Counted from the stretch's first letter, positions 17,850 to 27,478 are shown. The stretch: 64,000 nucleotides of DNA from Arenibacter hampyeongensis (GCF_002909255.1 NZ_PIOB01000006.1:186001-250000); one strand, 5' to 3'. The notes: generated by a model not told the origin, from the letters alone. A program made the numbers and translations.

Positions 17850-19541
17850 ATGTCGGACGATAAGAAAGTAATTTTCTCCATGTCCGGGGTAACCAAGACT
17901 TACAAAACTGCCAATACCCCGGTATTAAAGAATATTTATTTAAGCTTCTTTTATGGAGCAAAGATCGGAATTTTAGGTCTTAATGGTTCAGGTAAATCTA
18001 CCTTGCTAAAAATAATTGCCGGAGTGGATAAAAACTTCCAGGGAGATGTAGTTTTTTCTCCGGGGTATAAGGTTGGTTATTTGGAGCAGGAACCCCAATT
18101 GGACGAAAATAAAACAGTGCTGGAAGTGGTCAAGGAAGGGGTTGCCGAAACCGTTGCCATTTTGGACGAGTACAATAAGATAAATGATATGTTCGGGCTT
18201 CCCGAAATATATGAGGATGCAGACAAAATGCAAAAACTCATGGACAAGCAAGCAGAACTTCAGGATAAGATAGATGCCACCAATGCCTGGGAGCTGGACA
18301 CCAAACTGGAAATTGCCATGGACGCTTTGCGTACCCCGGACTCCGATAAGAAAATTGGCATACTTTCCGGTGGTGAAAGGAGACGTGTTGCGCTTTGCCG
18401 ATTATTGTTGCAGGAACCTGAAATTCTATTGTTGGATGAGCCAACGAACCATTTGGATGCAGAATCTGTTCATTGGTTGGAGCATCATCTAGCAGAGTAT
18501 AAGGGAACCGTTATTGCCGTTACCCATGATAGGTATTTCTTGGATAATGTGGCCGGATGGATATTGGAATTGGATAGGGGCGAAGGTATTCCGTGGAAAG
18601 GGAACTACTCTAGCTGGTTAGATCAGAAATCCAAGCGTATGGCCCAGGAGAGTAAAACAGCCTCCAAAAGACAAAAAATATTGGAGCGAGAGCTGGATTG
18701 GGTTAGACAAGGGGCAAAGGGTAGACAGACCAAACAAAAGGCCCGTTTGCAGAACTATGATAAATTAATGAGCCAGGACCAAAAGCAATTGGATGAAAAA
18801 CTGGAGATATATATCCCTAACGGACCTCGCCTGGGGACAAATGTTATAGAGGCCAATGGAGTAAGTAAGGCCTACGGTGATAAGTTACTATATGAAAATT
18901 TAAATTTTAAATTGCCACAAGCGGGAATAGTCGGTATAATTGGTCCCAACGGGGCTGGTAAAACTACCATTTTCCGTATGATAATGGGTGAGGAAAAACC
19001 TGATAAGGGTGAATTTGTTGTAGGGGACACCGCAAAAATCGCCTATGTAGATCAAAGTCATTCCAATATCGACCTTGAAAAATCTATTTGGCAGAATTTT
19101 AGTGATGAGCAGGAATTGATCATGATGGGTGGCAGACAAGTAAATTCAAGAGCCTATTTAAGTAGATTCAATTTTTCTGGTAGTGAGCAGAACAAAAAAG
19201 TGGATAAGCTTTCAGGTGGGGAGCGTAACCGTTTGCATTTGGCCATGACCTTAAAAGAGGAAGGTAACGTATTACTTTTAGATGAGCCAACCAACGATTT
19301 GGATGTGAATACCTTAAGAGCCTTGGAAGAAGGTCTGGAAAATTTTGCCGGATGTGCGGTGGTTATTTCCCATGACAGGTGGTTCCTGGATAGGGTTTGT
19401 ACGCATATTTTATCATTTGAAGGGGATTCCCAAGTCTATTTCTTTGAAGGATCTTTTTCCGAATATGAAGAAAATAAAAAGAAACGTTTGGGAGGTGATT
19501 TAATTCCTAAGCGACTAAAATATAAGAAGTTGATACGGTAA
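17850..19541 (+). CDS. ettA: energy-dependent translational throttle protein EttA (ABC-F)
   Basis: A soluble 563-residue ABC-F ATPase that binds the ribosomal E site and gates translation according to ATP/ADP. It has two complete nucleotide-binding domains: Walker A GLNGSGKST (about 43) and GPNGAGKTT (about 365), signatures LSGGERRRVALCR and LSGGERNRLHLAM, and Walker B LLLDEPTNHLD and LLLDEPTNDLD. The linker and arm region between them (WVRQGAKGRQTKQKARL) is typical of EttA. The length agrees with E. coli EttA (555). The terminator at 19560-19603 ends the unit. Confidence 0.95.
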   Translation: MSDDKKVIFSMSGVTKTYKTANTPVLKNIYLSFFYGAKIGILGLNGSGKSTLLKIIAGVDKNFQGDVVFSPGYKVGYLEQEPQLDENKTVLEVVKEGVAETVAILDEYNKINDMFGLPEIYEDADKMQKLMDKQAELQDKIDATNAWELDTKLEIAMDALRTPDSDKKIGILSGGERRRVALCRLLLQEPEILLLDEPTNHLDAESVHWLEHHLAEYKGTVIAVTHDRYFLDNVAGWILELDRGEGIPWKGNYSSWLDQKSKRMAQESKTASKRQKILERELDWVRQGAKGRQTKQKARLQNYDKLMSQDQKQLDEKLEIYIPNGPRLGTNVIEANGVSKAYGDKLLYENLNFKLPQAGIVGIIGPNGAGKTTIFRMIMGEEKPDKGEFVVGDTAKIAYVDQSHSNIDLEKSIWQNFSDEQELIMMGGRQVNSRAYLSRFNFSGSEQNKKVDKLSGGERNRLHLAMTLKEEGNVLLLDEPTNDLDVNTLRALEEGLENFAGCAVVISHDRWFLDRVCTHILSFEGDSQVYFFEGSFSEYEENKKKRLGGDLIPKRLKYKKLIR

Positions 19542-19559
19542 TTCAGAAGGTTTAGCAAA

Positions 19560-19603
19560 AAAACGCTGTTTCTTAATCATCTCGATTGTAGAAACAGCGT
19601 TTT
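19560..19603. terminator. intrinsic terminator after ettA
   Basis: AAAACGCTGTTTC (19560-19572) and GAAACAGCGTTTT (19591-19603) form a perfect 13-bp stem with an 18-base loop. A- and T-runs on both sides allow use by ettA and by the convergent gene. Confidence 0.85.
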
Positions 19604-19659
19604 ATGATTTAAAAGGCTTCGGATTTAATTTTAACCCATATGATTTTTCACAACATTGA

Positions 19660-20460
19660 TTAATAATCTTCCTTAGGATACCAATCCAATTGTACCACTT
19701 CAATATTGGCGTCTTTACCATTTACCAACTTTTTAAACTTAACAACGTCTCCAACATCGGGCTTGCCTCTATAATGATAGGGATATACTTGTTTGGGCTT
19801 AAATTCAACTACGGCATCCGCAGCACTCTCAACGGTCATGGTATAAGGAAGGTTCATGCAAACAAAGGCCTTGTCTATATTTTGTAGTGCACGCATTTCC
19901 GGAATATCCTCGGTATCCCCTGAAAAATAAATGCGTTGGTTGTTTTTACTTAGGACATACCCATTACCTCTTCCCTTGGTATGAAAGTCTTTCGCTTCTT
20001 CCCTTAGATTGTACATGGGTATCGCTTCGATATTAATTTCAAAACGTTCCTTTGAGTCCCCATTATTGAGAATATCCAGTTGGGGCGTAAATTCTGACGG
20101 AATCTTATCGGCTACAGCCTGTGGCACAATTATTTTGGCCTTTGAGGTATTTAATCCCTGTAGTGTTTCCAAGCTAAAGTGATCTCCGTGAATGTCGGTA
20201 ATCAATATTAGGTCCGCCTCCTTGACATTGGAAAATGCATCCTTGCCTCCAACGGGATCTATATATATGATTGTCCCATCCCAATCCAAAACTGCCGTAG
20301 CGTGTTCAATTGGGGTAATATTAAGACCTGAAGCCGTATTTTCAGCAACAAGCTCAACAACATCATTTTTAACAGGAGATGACTTGGATTTTTCCTTGCA
20401 CCCTAGTGTCAAAAAAAACGTTAAGGAAACCAAGCCTATAATAAAATTTGAATACCGCAT
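19660..20460 (-). CDS. metallo-beta-lactamase-fold lipoprotein
   Basis: A 266-residue exported lipoprotein: hydrophobic leader and lipobox LTLGC with Cys21. The fold motifs are present but the first metal His is replaced: TDIHGDH instead of THxHxDH. YFSGDTED and a terminal PYHYRGK His follow. This Asp variant occurs in a subfamily related to UPF0173, so hydrolase activity is plausible but unproven. The GNAT gene upstream ends 12 bp before it, so the two are probably co-transcribed. Confidence 0.85.
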   Translation of the reverse strand: MRYSNFIIGLVSLTFFLTLGCKEKSKSSPVKNDVVELVAENTASGLNITPIEHATAVLDWDGTIIYIDPVGGKDAFSNVKEADLILITDIHGDHFSLETLQGLNTSKAKIIVPQAVADKIPSEFTPQLDILNNGDSKERFEINIEAIPMYNLREEAKDFHTKGRGNGYVLSKNNQRIYFSGDTEDIPEMRALQNIDKAFVCMNLPYTMTVESAADAVVEFKPKQVYPYHYRGKPDVGDVVKFKKLVNGKDANIEVVQLDWYPKEDY

Positions 20461-20472
20461 GATTAAAATATT

Positions 20473-20937
20473 TTAAATTATTAATAGTTCCATTTTAATA
20501 TCACTCCTTGCGTAGGGTAGATTTTTTTCAATTTCAACCTCCATAAAGCCATATTTCTTGTAGATATATAGGGCATTTTCCAACTTGGTGTTGGAATACA
20601 ATACTAATTTCTTCCATCTCTTTTGTTTCGCAAGATCAATTGCAAAATTTAGAAGTGCCTGACCAATTTTTAATCCCTGATAATTTGGATCTACCGCCAT
20701 TTTACCCAATTCATATTCATTCGCTCCCATTTTTAGCAATGCAAAACAACCTACTAAATCCTCCTTGTACTGGGCAAAAAATATATATCCACCCTTATTT
20801 ATTATGTTGGCCTCACAATTTTCCAAAAGAATGGTATCTTTTGGTTCAACATAAAAATATTTTTCCAACCATGCTACATTAAGTTCTTTAAACCTTTTGG
20901 CATAGCTGGATTTAAAGGAGACTATTTTTAAATCCAT
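20473..20937 (-). CDS. GNAT family N-acetyltransferase
   Basis: A 154-residue single GNAT domain with the acetyl-CoA-binding motif A VDPNYQGLKIGQALL (about residues 81-95) and the C-terminal NALYIYKKYGFMEVE. The substrate is unknown; the family acetylates small amines, antibiotics or protein N-termini. It is the first gene of a likely two-gene unit with the metallo-beta-lactamase-fold lipoprotein. Confidence 0.88.
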   Translation of the reverse strand: MDLKIVSFKSSYAKRFKELNVAWLEKYFYVEPKDTILLENCEANIINKGGYIFFAQYKEDLVGCFALLKMGANEYELGKMAVDPNYQGLKIGQALLNFAIDLAKQKRWKKLVLYSNTKLENALYIYKKYGFMEVEIEKNLPYARSDIKMELLII

Positions 20938-21110
20938 AATAGCGAAATCACCTTATTCCTATAGTTAAGGTAAGAATTTTGGAATCTTTGGGAGAATATT
21001 TATTTTTTTTTAACTAAAAAAATCTAAAATCCAAACTTGATCGTATATAGAGTGTTACAAACAAATAATTTTAAGACTAAAAAAAAATTAAATAATTAAT
21101 AATTACAATT

Positions 21111-21998
21111 ATGACTGAAACAAAAAGTAATAATGGATTGAAAGTTATAGCAGGTTTATTAGGTGTGATTTTACTTGGTGTAATCATTTACACAGTAAGT
21201 TTATATCAAGATAAACAAAAGAACACTGCATTACTTACAAAAGAAAAAGAATTGGTTGTTGAAGACTTGACCAGTTTAAAATCAGAATACGACAAAGCTA
21301 TCTTGGAAAGTAATGCTACCAATGAAGAATTGGTTTCTGCCAGAGATAACATTGCAAAATACATTGATTCTGTTAAAACTATGAAATCTGATATTGCAAG
21401 CCTTTATCGATACAGAAAACAAGTTGGTATTTTGACCAAAGAAAGAGAGCAATTAATAAGAAAAGTAGATTCTTTGACCAGATCTAATACTTTCTTGGCA
21501 ATGCAAAGAGACAGTACTTATGTTGAATTGGAAAAACAAACAGTTTTCAACGACTCATTGGTAGTACAGAACACTCAGTTGGCAGATGTTGTATCTAAAG
21601 GTTCAGCTTTAAATTTATCCAAATTTTCTGTAGATGCGGTTAAAGAAAGAACTAGTGGTAAAATGGTATCTACTTCTAGAGCTAAAGCTACTGACAAATT
21701 AAAAGTTTGTTTCACGGTTGCCGATAACGTAATTGCACAAGCTGGTGACAGACAATTCTTTATTGAAGTTTTAGATCCACAAGGAAATGTACTTGGAGAA
21801 AGTTTCTCTAAAACAAGTGATTCAGGAGCTTCTGTCACTTACAGTAAAGGAACCGATTTCTACTATGAGAACCGTTCTTTGGATGTATGTGATTTCATTG
21901 ACAAGCCAGCTGGAGAATTCCAAAAAGGGAATTATATGGTAAATGTTTATGACAATGGTTTAAAATTATTGGGAACTTCCAAGTTTCAATTGAAATAA
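21111..21998 (+). CDS. membrane-anchored coiled-coil protein, conserved hypothetical
   Basis: A 295-residue protein. One N-terminal membrane helix (residues 10-30) is followed by a long coiled coil (about 35-165) and a C-terminal beta-rich domain (about 175-295) with two cysteines (VCFTVADN, LDVCDFI). The orientation suggests that the coiled coil and C-domain are periplasmic. Similar flavobacterial proteins are often labelled vaguely as chromosome-partitioning proteins, which I do not support. The codon choice is unusually uniform (GAA, AAA, TCT, GCT, GGT, TTA), as in highly expressed genes, and a strong terminator follows. It is monocistronic. Confidence 0.8.
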   Translation: MTETKSNNGLKVIAGLLGVILLGVIIYTVSLYQDKQKNTALLTKEKELVVEDLTSLKSEYDKAILESNATNEELVSARDNIAKYIDSVKTMKSDIASLYRYRKQVGILTKEREQLIRKVDSLTRSNTFLAMQRDSTYVELEKQTVFNDSLVVQNTQLADVVSKGSALNLSKFSVDAVKERTSGKMVSTSRAKATDKLKVCFTVADNVIAQAGDRQFFIEVLDPQGNVLGESFSKTSDSGASVTYSKGTDFYYENRSLDVCDFIDKPAGEFQKGNYMVNVYDNGLKLLGTSKFQLK

Positions 21999-22020
21999 TA
22001 GTAACACTATCCATTTAACT

Positions 22021-22053
22021 AAAAAGGCCAATCTCTCGGGATTGGCCTTTTTT
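22021..22053. terminator. strong intrinsic terminator
   Basis: AAAAAGGCCAAT (22021-22032) pairs perfectly with ATTGGCCTTTTT (22041-22052) around an 8-base loop and runs into a T-tract. It lies 23 bp after the coiled-coil protein gene. Confidence 0.9.
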
Positions 22054-22320
22054 ATTCGTGAGACCTGTATTTCAAAAGCCGCAGGCGTATTGAAAAGCGA
22101 TAGTCGAACTAACCCCGCCTCCTCGGCTGGGTTTCTTGTTTAATTACCCAGATCCTTGGATCGGGACCTAAAAGGTGTCCAGGGATTGGCTTGGGATTTA
22201 ATACCCTTTATTATTTAAACTAATCCCGTATTAATAAAATTAATCCCGCTAAAAAAGAGGGCTAAAAATTTCTGATATCAGACAGCTTGCTTCGCTTCGT
22301 TTTCTTATTGACTTCAATTC
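22054..22320. other. gene-free stretch with several palindromes
   Basis: About 270 bp without a coding frame. Contains GATCCttGGATC (22151-22162), ACCTaaaAGGT (22166-22176) and the perfect 12-bp palindrome TCTGATATCAGA (22271-22282). The first half is richer in GC than normal spacers. No known element recognised. Confidence 0.45.
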
Positions 22321-23718
22321 TTAATTTAGAGTACCTACCATATCTTCTGGTTTAACCCATTCATCGTAGTCCTCTGCTGTAACGTAACCCAGATTAATGG
22401 CTTCCTCCTTTAAGGTAGTACCATTTTTATGGGCGGTATTCGCTATTTCCGCAGCTTTATAATAACCAATTTTTGTATTTAATGCGGTTACCAACATTAA
22501 AGAGTTATTTAGAAGTTGCTTAATTACATCGTAATTGGGTTCTATGCCAACGGCACAATTCTCATCAAAACTAACACAGGCATCTCCGATTAATTGTGCG
22601 GATTGTAAAATATTAGCCGCCATCATGGGCTTAAAAACATTTAGTTCGTAATGGCCTTGGGTTCCACCTACACATATGGCAACGTCGTTCCCCATTACTT
22701 GTGCACAGACCATGGTCAAGGCTTCACATTGGGTTGGATTTACTTTTCCCGGCATAATGGAACTACCTGGTTCGTTCGCTGGAATAATAATTTCACCGAT
22801 TCCAGATCTTGGCCCTGAAGCCATCATTCTAATATCATTGGCTATTTTATTAAGTGCTACTGCCAACTGTTTTAAGGCTCCATGACTTTCTACAATGGCA
22901 TCATGTGCGGCCAAGGCCTCAAATTTGTTCTCGGCTGTTTTAAAAGGTAATTTGGTAAATCTGGAAATATACTGTGATACAAGAACATCGTATCCGCTAG
23001 GGGCATTTAAACCAGTTCCAACGGCAGTACCTCCAAGTGCCAGCTCACTTAAATGGTCCAAGGTGTTATTCAAAGCTCTCAACCCGTGGTCCAATTGTGA
23101 AACGTAGCCAGAAATTTCCTGTCCCAAGGTGAGGGGAGTGGCATCCATTAAATGGGTACGTCCTATTTTTACAACCTTGGAAAATTCTTTTGCCTTTTTA
23201 TCCAATGTGTTTCTTAGTTGTGTTACACCTGGAATGGTAACCTCTATAATTTTTTTATAGGCGGCAATATGCATCCCAGTAGGAAAGGTGTCATTTGAAG
23301 ATTGGGATTTGTTTACATCGTCATTGGGTTGTATGGTTTTTTCACCTTCACCAATTTTCTTTCCCGCAAGTTCATGGGCCCTATTGGCAATTACCTCATT
23401 CACGTTCATATTACTTTGAGTTCCCGAACCTGTCTGCCAAATCACCAAAGGAAATTGGTCGTCGTGTTTTCCATCTATAATTTCATCGCAAACCTGGGCA
23501 ATACGATCTCTTTTTTCGAGGGAAAGTACACCTAATTCATGGTTGGCGTAGGCTGCCGCTTTTTTTAAATAGGCAAATCCATAAACTATATCCAATGGCA
23601 TTGATGCCACTGGACCAATTTTGAAATTATTTCTTGAGCGTTCGGTCTGCGCTCCCCAGTATTTGTTGGACGGCACTTTAACCTCGCCCATGGTATCCTT
23701 TTCTATACGGTATTCCAT
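22321..23718 (-). CDS. fumC: class II fumarate hydratase
   Basis: Interconverts fumarate and L-malate in the TCA cycle. The protein has 465 residues, matching E. coli FumC (467). Signatures: SSNDTFPT (about 138-145), [16 protein letters not shown] (about 185-200) with the catalytic His, and the superfamily signature [11 protein letters not shown] (about 317-327) with the catalytic Ser loop. Iron-sulfur cysteines of class I are absent. A TAAATTTG -7 box on the minus strand (23745-23752) lies 27 bp upstream of the ATG. Confidence 0.97.
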   Translation of the reverse strand: MEYRIEKDTMGEVKVPSNKYWGAQTERSRNNFKIGPVASMPLDIVYGFAYLKKAAAYANHELGVLSLEKRDRIAQVCDEIIDGKHDDQFPLVIWQTGSGTQSNMNVNEVIANRAHELAGKKIGEGEKTIQPNDDVNKSQSSNDTFPTGMHIAAYKKIIEVTIPGVTQLRNTLDKKAKEFSKVVKIGRTHLMDATPLTLGQEISGYVSQLDHGLRALNNTLDHLSELALGGTAVGTGLNAPSGYDVLVSQYISRFTKLPFKTAENKFEALAAHDAIVESHGALKQLAVALNKIANDIRMMASGPRSGIGEIIIPANEPGSSIMPGKVNPTQCEALTMVCAQVMGNDVAICVGGTQGHYELNVFKPMMAANILQSAQLIGDACVSFDENCAVGIEPNYDVIKQLLNNSLMLVTALNTKIGYYKAAEIANTAHKNGTTLKEEAINLGYVTAEDYDEWVKPEDMVGTLN

Positions 23719-23744
23719 AATTTAAATTGAGTTTATGATAATTA

Positions 23745-23752
23745 CAAATTTA
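23745..23752 (-). promoter_or_regulatory. probable -7 box of the fumC promoter
   Basis: TAAATTTG on the minus strand fits TAnnTTTG, 27 bp before the fumC ATG. No clear -33 TTG at 17-20 bp was found. Confidence 0.45.
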
Positions 23753-23995
23753 CGTTTATATCAATGAGTTATAAAATTTAAGAAGCTAGATTTATTATTT
23801 TAATGGGCATTTTATAGATTTATAACAATTCTAAAATCATCTGTTTTACCAATTCGGTTATGGCAATTTCTGAATATATTATAATTTTATAATACCTTAA
23901 ATCCGATGTAATTATTTCGTAATTTAATAAAGTTCTTTAAATGGCAATTTCCTGCCAGGTGTTTTTTTATTCATTATTCAAATCTATAAGGTATT

Positions 23996-24535
23996 ATGAA
24001 AAAAATTACTAACTTTTCAATGGGTTTTTTAGGGTTTTTTGCCCTACTATTATTGTTTGGGGGTTGTTCCACCGACACGGTAATGGAACCAACAGAACAG
24101 ATCTACCCCTTATCAGTGAAATCAAAAATGGGGGAAACTTTTAATTTTACTACTTCCTTAAAAGGTAGGAATGAAGTACCGGAAGTAATATCCAATGCTG
24201 CCGGGCATGTAAGCATTAAGATCAGTAAGGATGAAATGTCCATTTATTACAAAATTACCGCTGCCAATATTGAAAATGTGAGGGCATCCCATTTTCACAT
24301 AGCCCCTGCTGGGACTAATGGGGGAGTGGTAGCATTTTTGTATTCCAATCCGGATCAGCCCTCCGGTCCACAGAACGGTGTTTTGGCAGAGGGAATAATT
24401 ACTGCAGATAATCTGATCAACTCAATGTTCGAACATCCCTTGTCCGACTTGATCGATGCAATCCGGGCCGGGAATGTGTATGTAAATGTTCACACAAATC
24501 AGTTTCCTGGTGGGGAGATAAGAGGACAACTGTAA
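23996..24535 (+). CDS. CHRD-domain lipoprotein
   Basis: A 179-residue exported lipoprotein with a hydrophobic leader and lipobox LFGGC (Cys24). Residues 50-179 form a CHRD domain (named after chordin): it opens with TTSLKGRNEVPEV, has the HFHIAPAGTNGGVVAFLY histidine segment and ends NVHTNQFPGGEIRGQL. CHRD domains occur in many secreted bacterial proteins, sometimes metal-associated; no function is established. It is convergent with the DCC protein gene, with a hairpin between them. Confidence 0.88.
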   Translation: MKKITNFSMGFLGFFALLLLFGGCSTDTVMEPTEQIYPLSVKSKMGETFNFTTSLKGRNEVPEVISNAAGHVSIKISKDEMSIYYKITAANIENVRASHFHIAPAGTNGGVVAFLYSNPDQPSGPQNGVLAEGIITADNLINSMFEHPLSDLIDAIRAGNVYVNVHTNQFPGGEIRGQL

Positions 24536-24560
24536 GTTAATTCAATTTTGAAGTCTAATG

Positions 24561-24605
24561 CTACAAAGAGTAGGTTATAAATGGATTATTGACCTGCTCT
24601 TGTAG
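24561..24605. terminator. possible hairpin terminator between convergent genes
   Basis: CTACAAAGAGTAGG (24561-24574) pairs with CCTGCTCTTGTAG (24593-24605) with one bulged A and one wobble. The T-run is weak, so termination strength is uncertain. Confidence 0.45.
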
Positions 24606-24624
24606 TAATAGCTTTTAACCTAAC

Positions 24625-25035
24625 TCAATCTATTAGGAACTTATCCATAATTTCAGGTGTAGGCACCATGCAGGCCTCTTTTTTGCCATACCATTGATAC
24701 CTGTTTTTGGCAACGTAGTCATATAGCCAATTCCTTATCTTTTCAGGAATCCATTCCAAAACGCTTGTCAAACCCCAAGCACCTCCAAAAGATTGGGCAA
24801 TTTTTAGTGCGGCGGTAGATTTGGTATAATAGGCTACTCCCGGCTCAATTAGAATAATGGAATCGATCACAGAAGTGTCAATTCCACGTTCCTTGGCTAA
24901 TTTTTGTCCTACTTCACTTTGAAGGGCAGCAAACTTAAAATCGTTACGGCTATCGTGTTTAATTACGTATTGCACGGAACGGTTACAGAGGTTACAAACC
25001 CCGTCAAAAAGAATTATTTTTTTGTTTTCAATCAT
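24625..25035 (-). CDS. DCC-family (DUF393) thiol-disulfide oxidoreductase-like protein
   Basis: A 136-residue cytosolic protein with the defining FDGVCNLCN motif at residues 10-18, which carries a CxxC redox pair, and the later FAALQSE and WGLTSVLEWIPEKIRNWLYDYVAKNRYQWYGK segments conserved in the family. Redox activity is inferred from the CxxC; no substrate is known. It follows mutS2 by 29 bp on the same strand and may be its co-transcribed partner. Confidence 0.88.
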   Translation of the reverse strand: MIENKKIILFDGVCNLCNRSVQYVIKHDSRNDFKFAALQSEVGQKLAKERGIDTSVIDSIILIEPGVAYYTKSTAALKIAQSFGGAWGLTSVLEWIPEKIRNWLYDYVAKNRYQWYGKKEACMVPTPEIMDKFLID

Positions 25036-25064
25036 TTTAGCGGAGTTGCGACCCCCTTTTTTTT

Positions 25065-27236
25065 TTATTTTTTTCTTTCTACCAATTCCAGTTGGTCTAC
25101 TCCCACATTGGTGGTAAAAATGCCATAATTGACAATGGCCTTGTTTTTTTCCAAACTATCTATACTGCCTACAGCTTTTCCGTCTATTAATCGAACTCGA
25201 TCCCCCACTGTAAATATGGGACGTGGTTTGTTTTTTTCCTTTACTTCGGCCTTCTTCTTCTCTACTTTTTTCTTTTCACGGATTACCTCCACCTTTTTAA
25301 TGACCTCTTGTTCAACTTTGGCCTTTCTTGCCTTTTGTACCTTAACTTCCTTTACAGTTTGTTTTTTACGCTTACTGTTTTCTGTTTCCACAATACGTAT
25401 TAATTCTGAAACCAAAATACGTTTCTTATTATCATGAAAATATTTTTCTGCTGCCGTATTCACCTTGTTCCCCAAATAGATCATCCTCTGGTTGTGGTCA
25501 TAGAGCTCCTGATAATTTTCCAATTTAGATTTGATCTTGGAATTCAGGTCCTCCAGTTTTTGGGCTTCCGTTCTAGCCTTGGATTCCTCCTCCTGTAGTC
25601 TGGAACCCGTTTTCTCCATTTTACTGCGTTCCTTTTGCAGCTTTGCAATGGTGGCATCAAAACGTACCTTACCGCGCTCAATTTTCTTTTTAGCATTGTT
25701 TATGAGGCTATAGGGAATACCATTCTTCTGCGCCACTTCAAAGGTAAAGGAACTACCGGCCTGTCCCAAGACCAATTGATAGGTGGGTTCCAATGATTTT
25801 CCATCGAATAGCATATTGGCATTGCTTACATGTGGTAATTCATTGGCCAAGAGTTTTAGATTGGCATAATGGGTAGTAATAACTCCATAAGCTCCGCGTT
25901 CGTAGAAAACTTCCAAAAAAGTCTCGGCCAGGGCACCGCCCAATTCGGGGTCACTTCCCGTACCAAATTCATCTATTAGAAAAAGGGTTTTATCGTTGCA
26001 CTTACGTAAAAAATAATTCATGTTCTTTAATCGGTAACTATAGGTGCTAAGATGGTTCTCAATGGACTGGTTGTCACCAATATCGGTCAATACATTGTCG
26101 AACAAACAAACCTTGGAACGCTCGTGAACAGGGATCAATAAGCCACTTTGAAGCATTACCTGCAATAGTCCTATGGTTTTCAAGGTAATACTTTTACCTC
26201 CTGCATTGGGTCCGGATATGACGATAATCCTATTTTCCGAATGCAGGCCAATGGTTTGTGGATACGTTTTCTCATTTTTGTATTTATTGCTCAAATACAG
26301 CAAAGGATGGTAGGCATCCCTAAGGTAAAGCTCTCGGTTATCACTTATTTCGGGCAATAGGGCATCCATTTCCAAAGCATATTTTGCCTTCGAAGCGGTT
26401 ATGTCCATATGTACAAGAAAACCCTGATATGAGTAAAGATCGGGTGCAAACGGTCTTATACGCTTCGTTAGATCGTTCAATATTTTTTGTATCTCTTCAC
26501 GTTCCTCGAATTCCAGGTTACTTAGTTCCCTACTGTACCTAAGAGTGGCTTCAGGCTCAATGTATACAATACTGCCTGTTTTGGAGGTCCCCATTACGGC
26601 GCCCTTCACCTTTTTCCTATACATGCTCTTTACGGCAAGTACTCGTCTATTATCTACCACAGACTCCCTAATTTCGTCCAACAGTTCGGAAGCGTGATAG
26701 GTATTAAGGGCACTGGCAAAACTTTGATTTATTTTGCCCTTGATTCCCACCATTTGGGAGCGTATGTTTTGGAGGTTATTGGAGGCATTGTCCCTTATTT
26801 CCCCAAACTTATCCAAAACCCCGTCTATATGCCGAGGAATCTCTGTGTTCAGGGTAATGGATTCTGTAACCTCAAAAAGTAAGGGATAGTATTCCTTGAA
26901 TTTTATAAAAAATTTTATGTGTGTTGCAACTGTTGTACAAAGGGTACCAATTTTCTTAAAACCTCCAACTTCCAAGGTTGTATTCTCAATTTTAAGGAGC
27001 TTTAATTCAGAGTTTATGGCATCAAAATTATGGTTGGGTATCCTATTGTCATTGGAGTAGGATGCCAGATACTCTGAGGTTTGTCCCAAAACTTTCAAAA
27101 GTTCTGTTTTGGACGCTATGGGTTCCAAGCTTACTACCTGTTCCTTCCCTAGTTCTGTGGTACAACGCCCAGCCAATTGTAGGAGTACGGTGTTAAATTC
27201 TAAATCTTGAAGCGTTTTTGAACCTATATTATTCAT
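25065..27236 (-). CDS. mutS2: MutS2-type ATPase lacking the Smr domain
   Basis: A 723-residue MutS-family protein without the mismatch-recognition domain I. Core and lever regions come first, then an ABC ATPase with Walker A GPNAGGKSITLK (about 340), the Walker B/FGTGSDP region (LIDEFGTGSDPELGGALAE) and the switch TTHYANLK. A charged coiled coil (about 515-600), a lysine-rich segment and a small KOW/SH3-like end (FTVGDRVRLIDGKAVGSI) follow. Typical MutS2 proteins (about 780 residues) end with an Smr nuclease domain, which is absent here. The family acts in recombination control and, in Bacillus, ribosome rescue. Confidence 0.9.
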   Translation of the reverse strand: MNNIGSKTLQDLEFNTVLLQLAGRCTTELGKEQVVSLEPIASKTELLKVLGQTSEYLASYSNDNRIPNHNFDAINSELKLLKIENTTLEVGGFKKIGTLCTTVATHIKFFIKFKEYYPLLFEVTESITLNTEIPRHIDGVLDKFGEIRDNASNNLQNIRSQMVGIKGKINQSFASALNTYHASELLDEIRESVVDNRRVLAVKSMYRKKVKGAVMGTSKTGSIVYIEPEATLRYSRELSNLEFEEREEIQKILNDLTKRIRPFAPDLYSYQGFLVHMDITASKAKYALEMDALLPEISDNRELYLRDAYHPLLYLSNKYKNEKTYPQTIGLHSENRIIVISGPNAGGKSITLKTIGLLQVMLQSGLLIPVHERSKVCLFDNVLTDIGDNQSIENHLSTYSYRLKNMNYFLRKCNDKTLFLIDEFGTGSDPELGGALAETFLEVFYERGAYGVITTHYANLKLLANELPHVSNANMLFDGKSLEPTYQLVLGQAGSSFTFEVAQKNGIPYSLINNAKKKIERGKVRFDATIAKLQKERSKMEKTGSRLQEEESKARTEAQKLEDLNSKIKSKLENYQELYDHNQRMIYLGNKVNTAAEKYFHDNKKRILVSELIRIVETENSKRKKQTVKEVKVQKARKAKVEQEVIKKVEVIREKKKVEKKKAEVKEKNKPRPIFTVGDRVRLIDGKAVGSIDSLEKNKAIVNYGIFTTNVGVDQLELVERKK

Positions 27237-27403
27237 CTATTGCAATTTCCTTTCCGTAACATTTTATAACCTTCAAAGGTAAGGAATAGGAGCAATACGG
27301 AAAGACAGTAAAAGCATGTATTTATAGCAGGAATCAACCTTTTTTAGTCGAATGAGCTATTTAAAATAGCTAAAAAGGAGATGAATGTTGGTCTTTAGGA
27401 CAA

Positions 27404-27411
27404 TAATTTTG
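27404..27411 (+). promoter_or_regulatory. possible -7 box for first DUF6340 gene
   Basis: TAATTTTG fits TAnnTTTG, 67 bp before the ATG. No -33 element at the correct distance. Confidence 0.35.
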
Positions 27412-27478
27412 GCACAGTATATGTTTTATAGCTATACTATTACAATAGTTTTAAATAAAAACCATAAAAGTCCTACCT

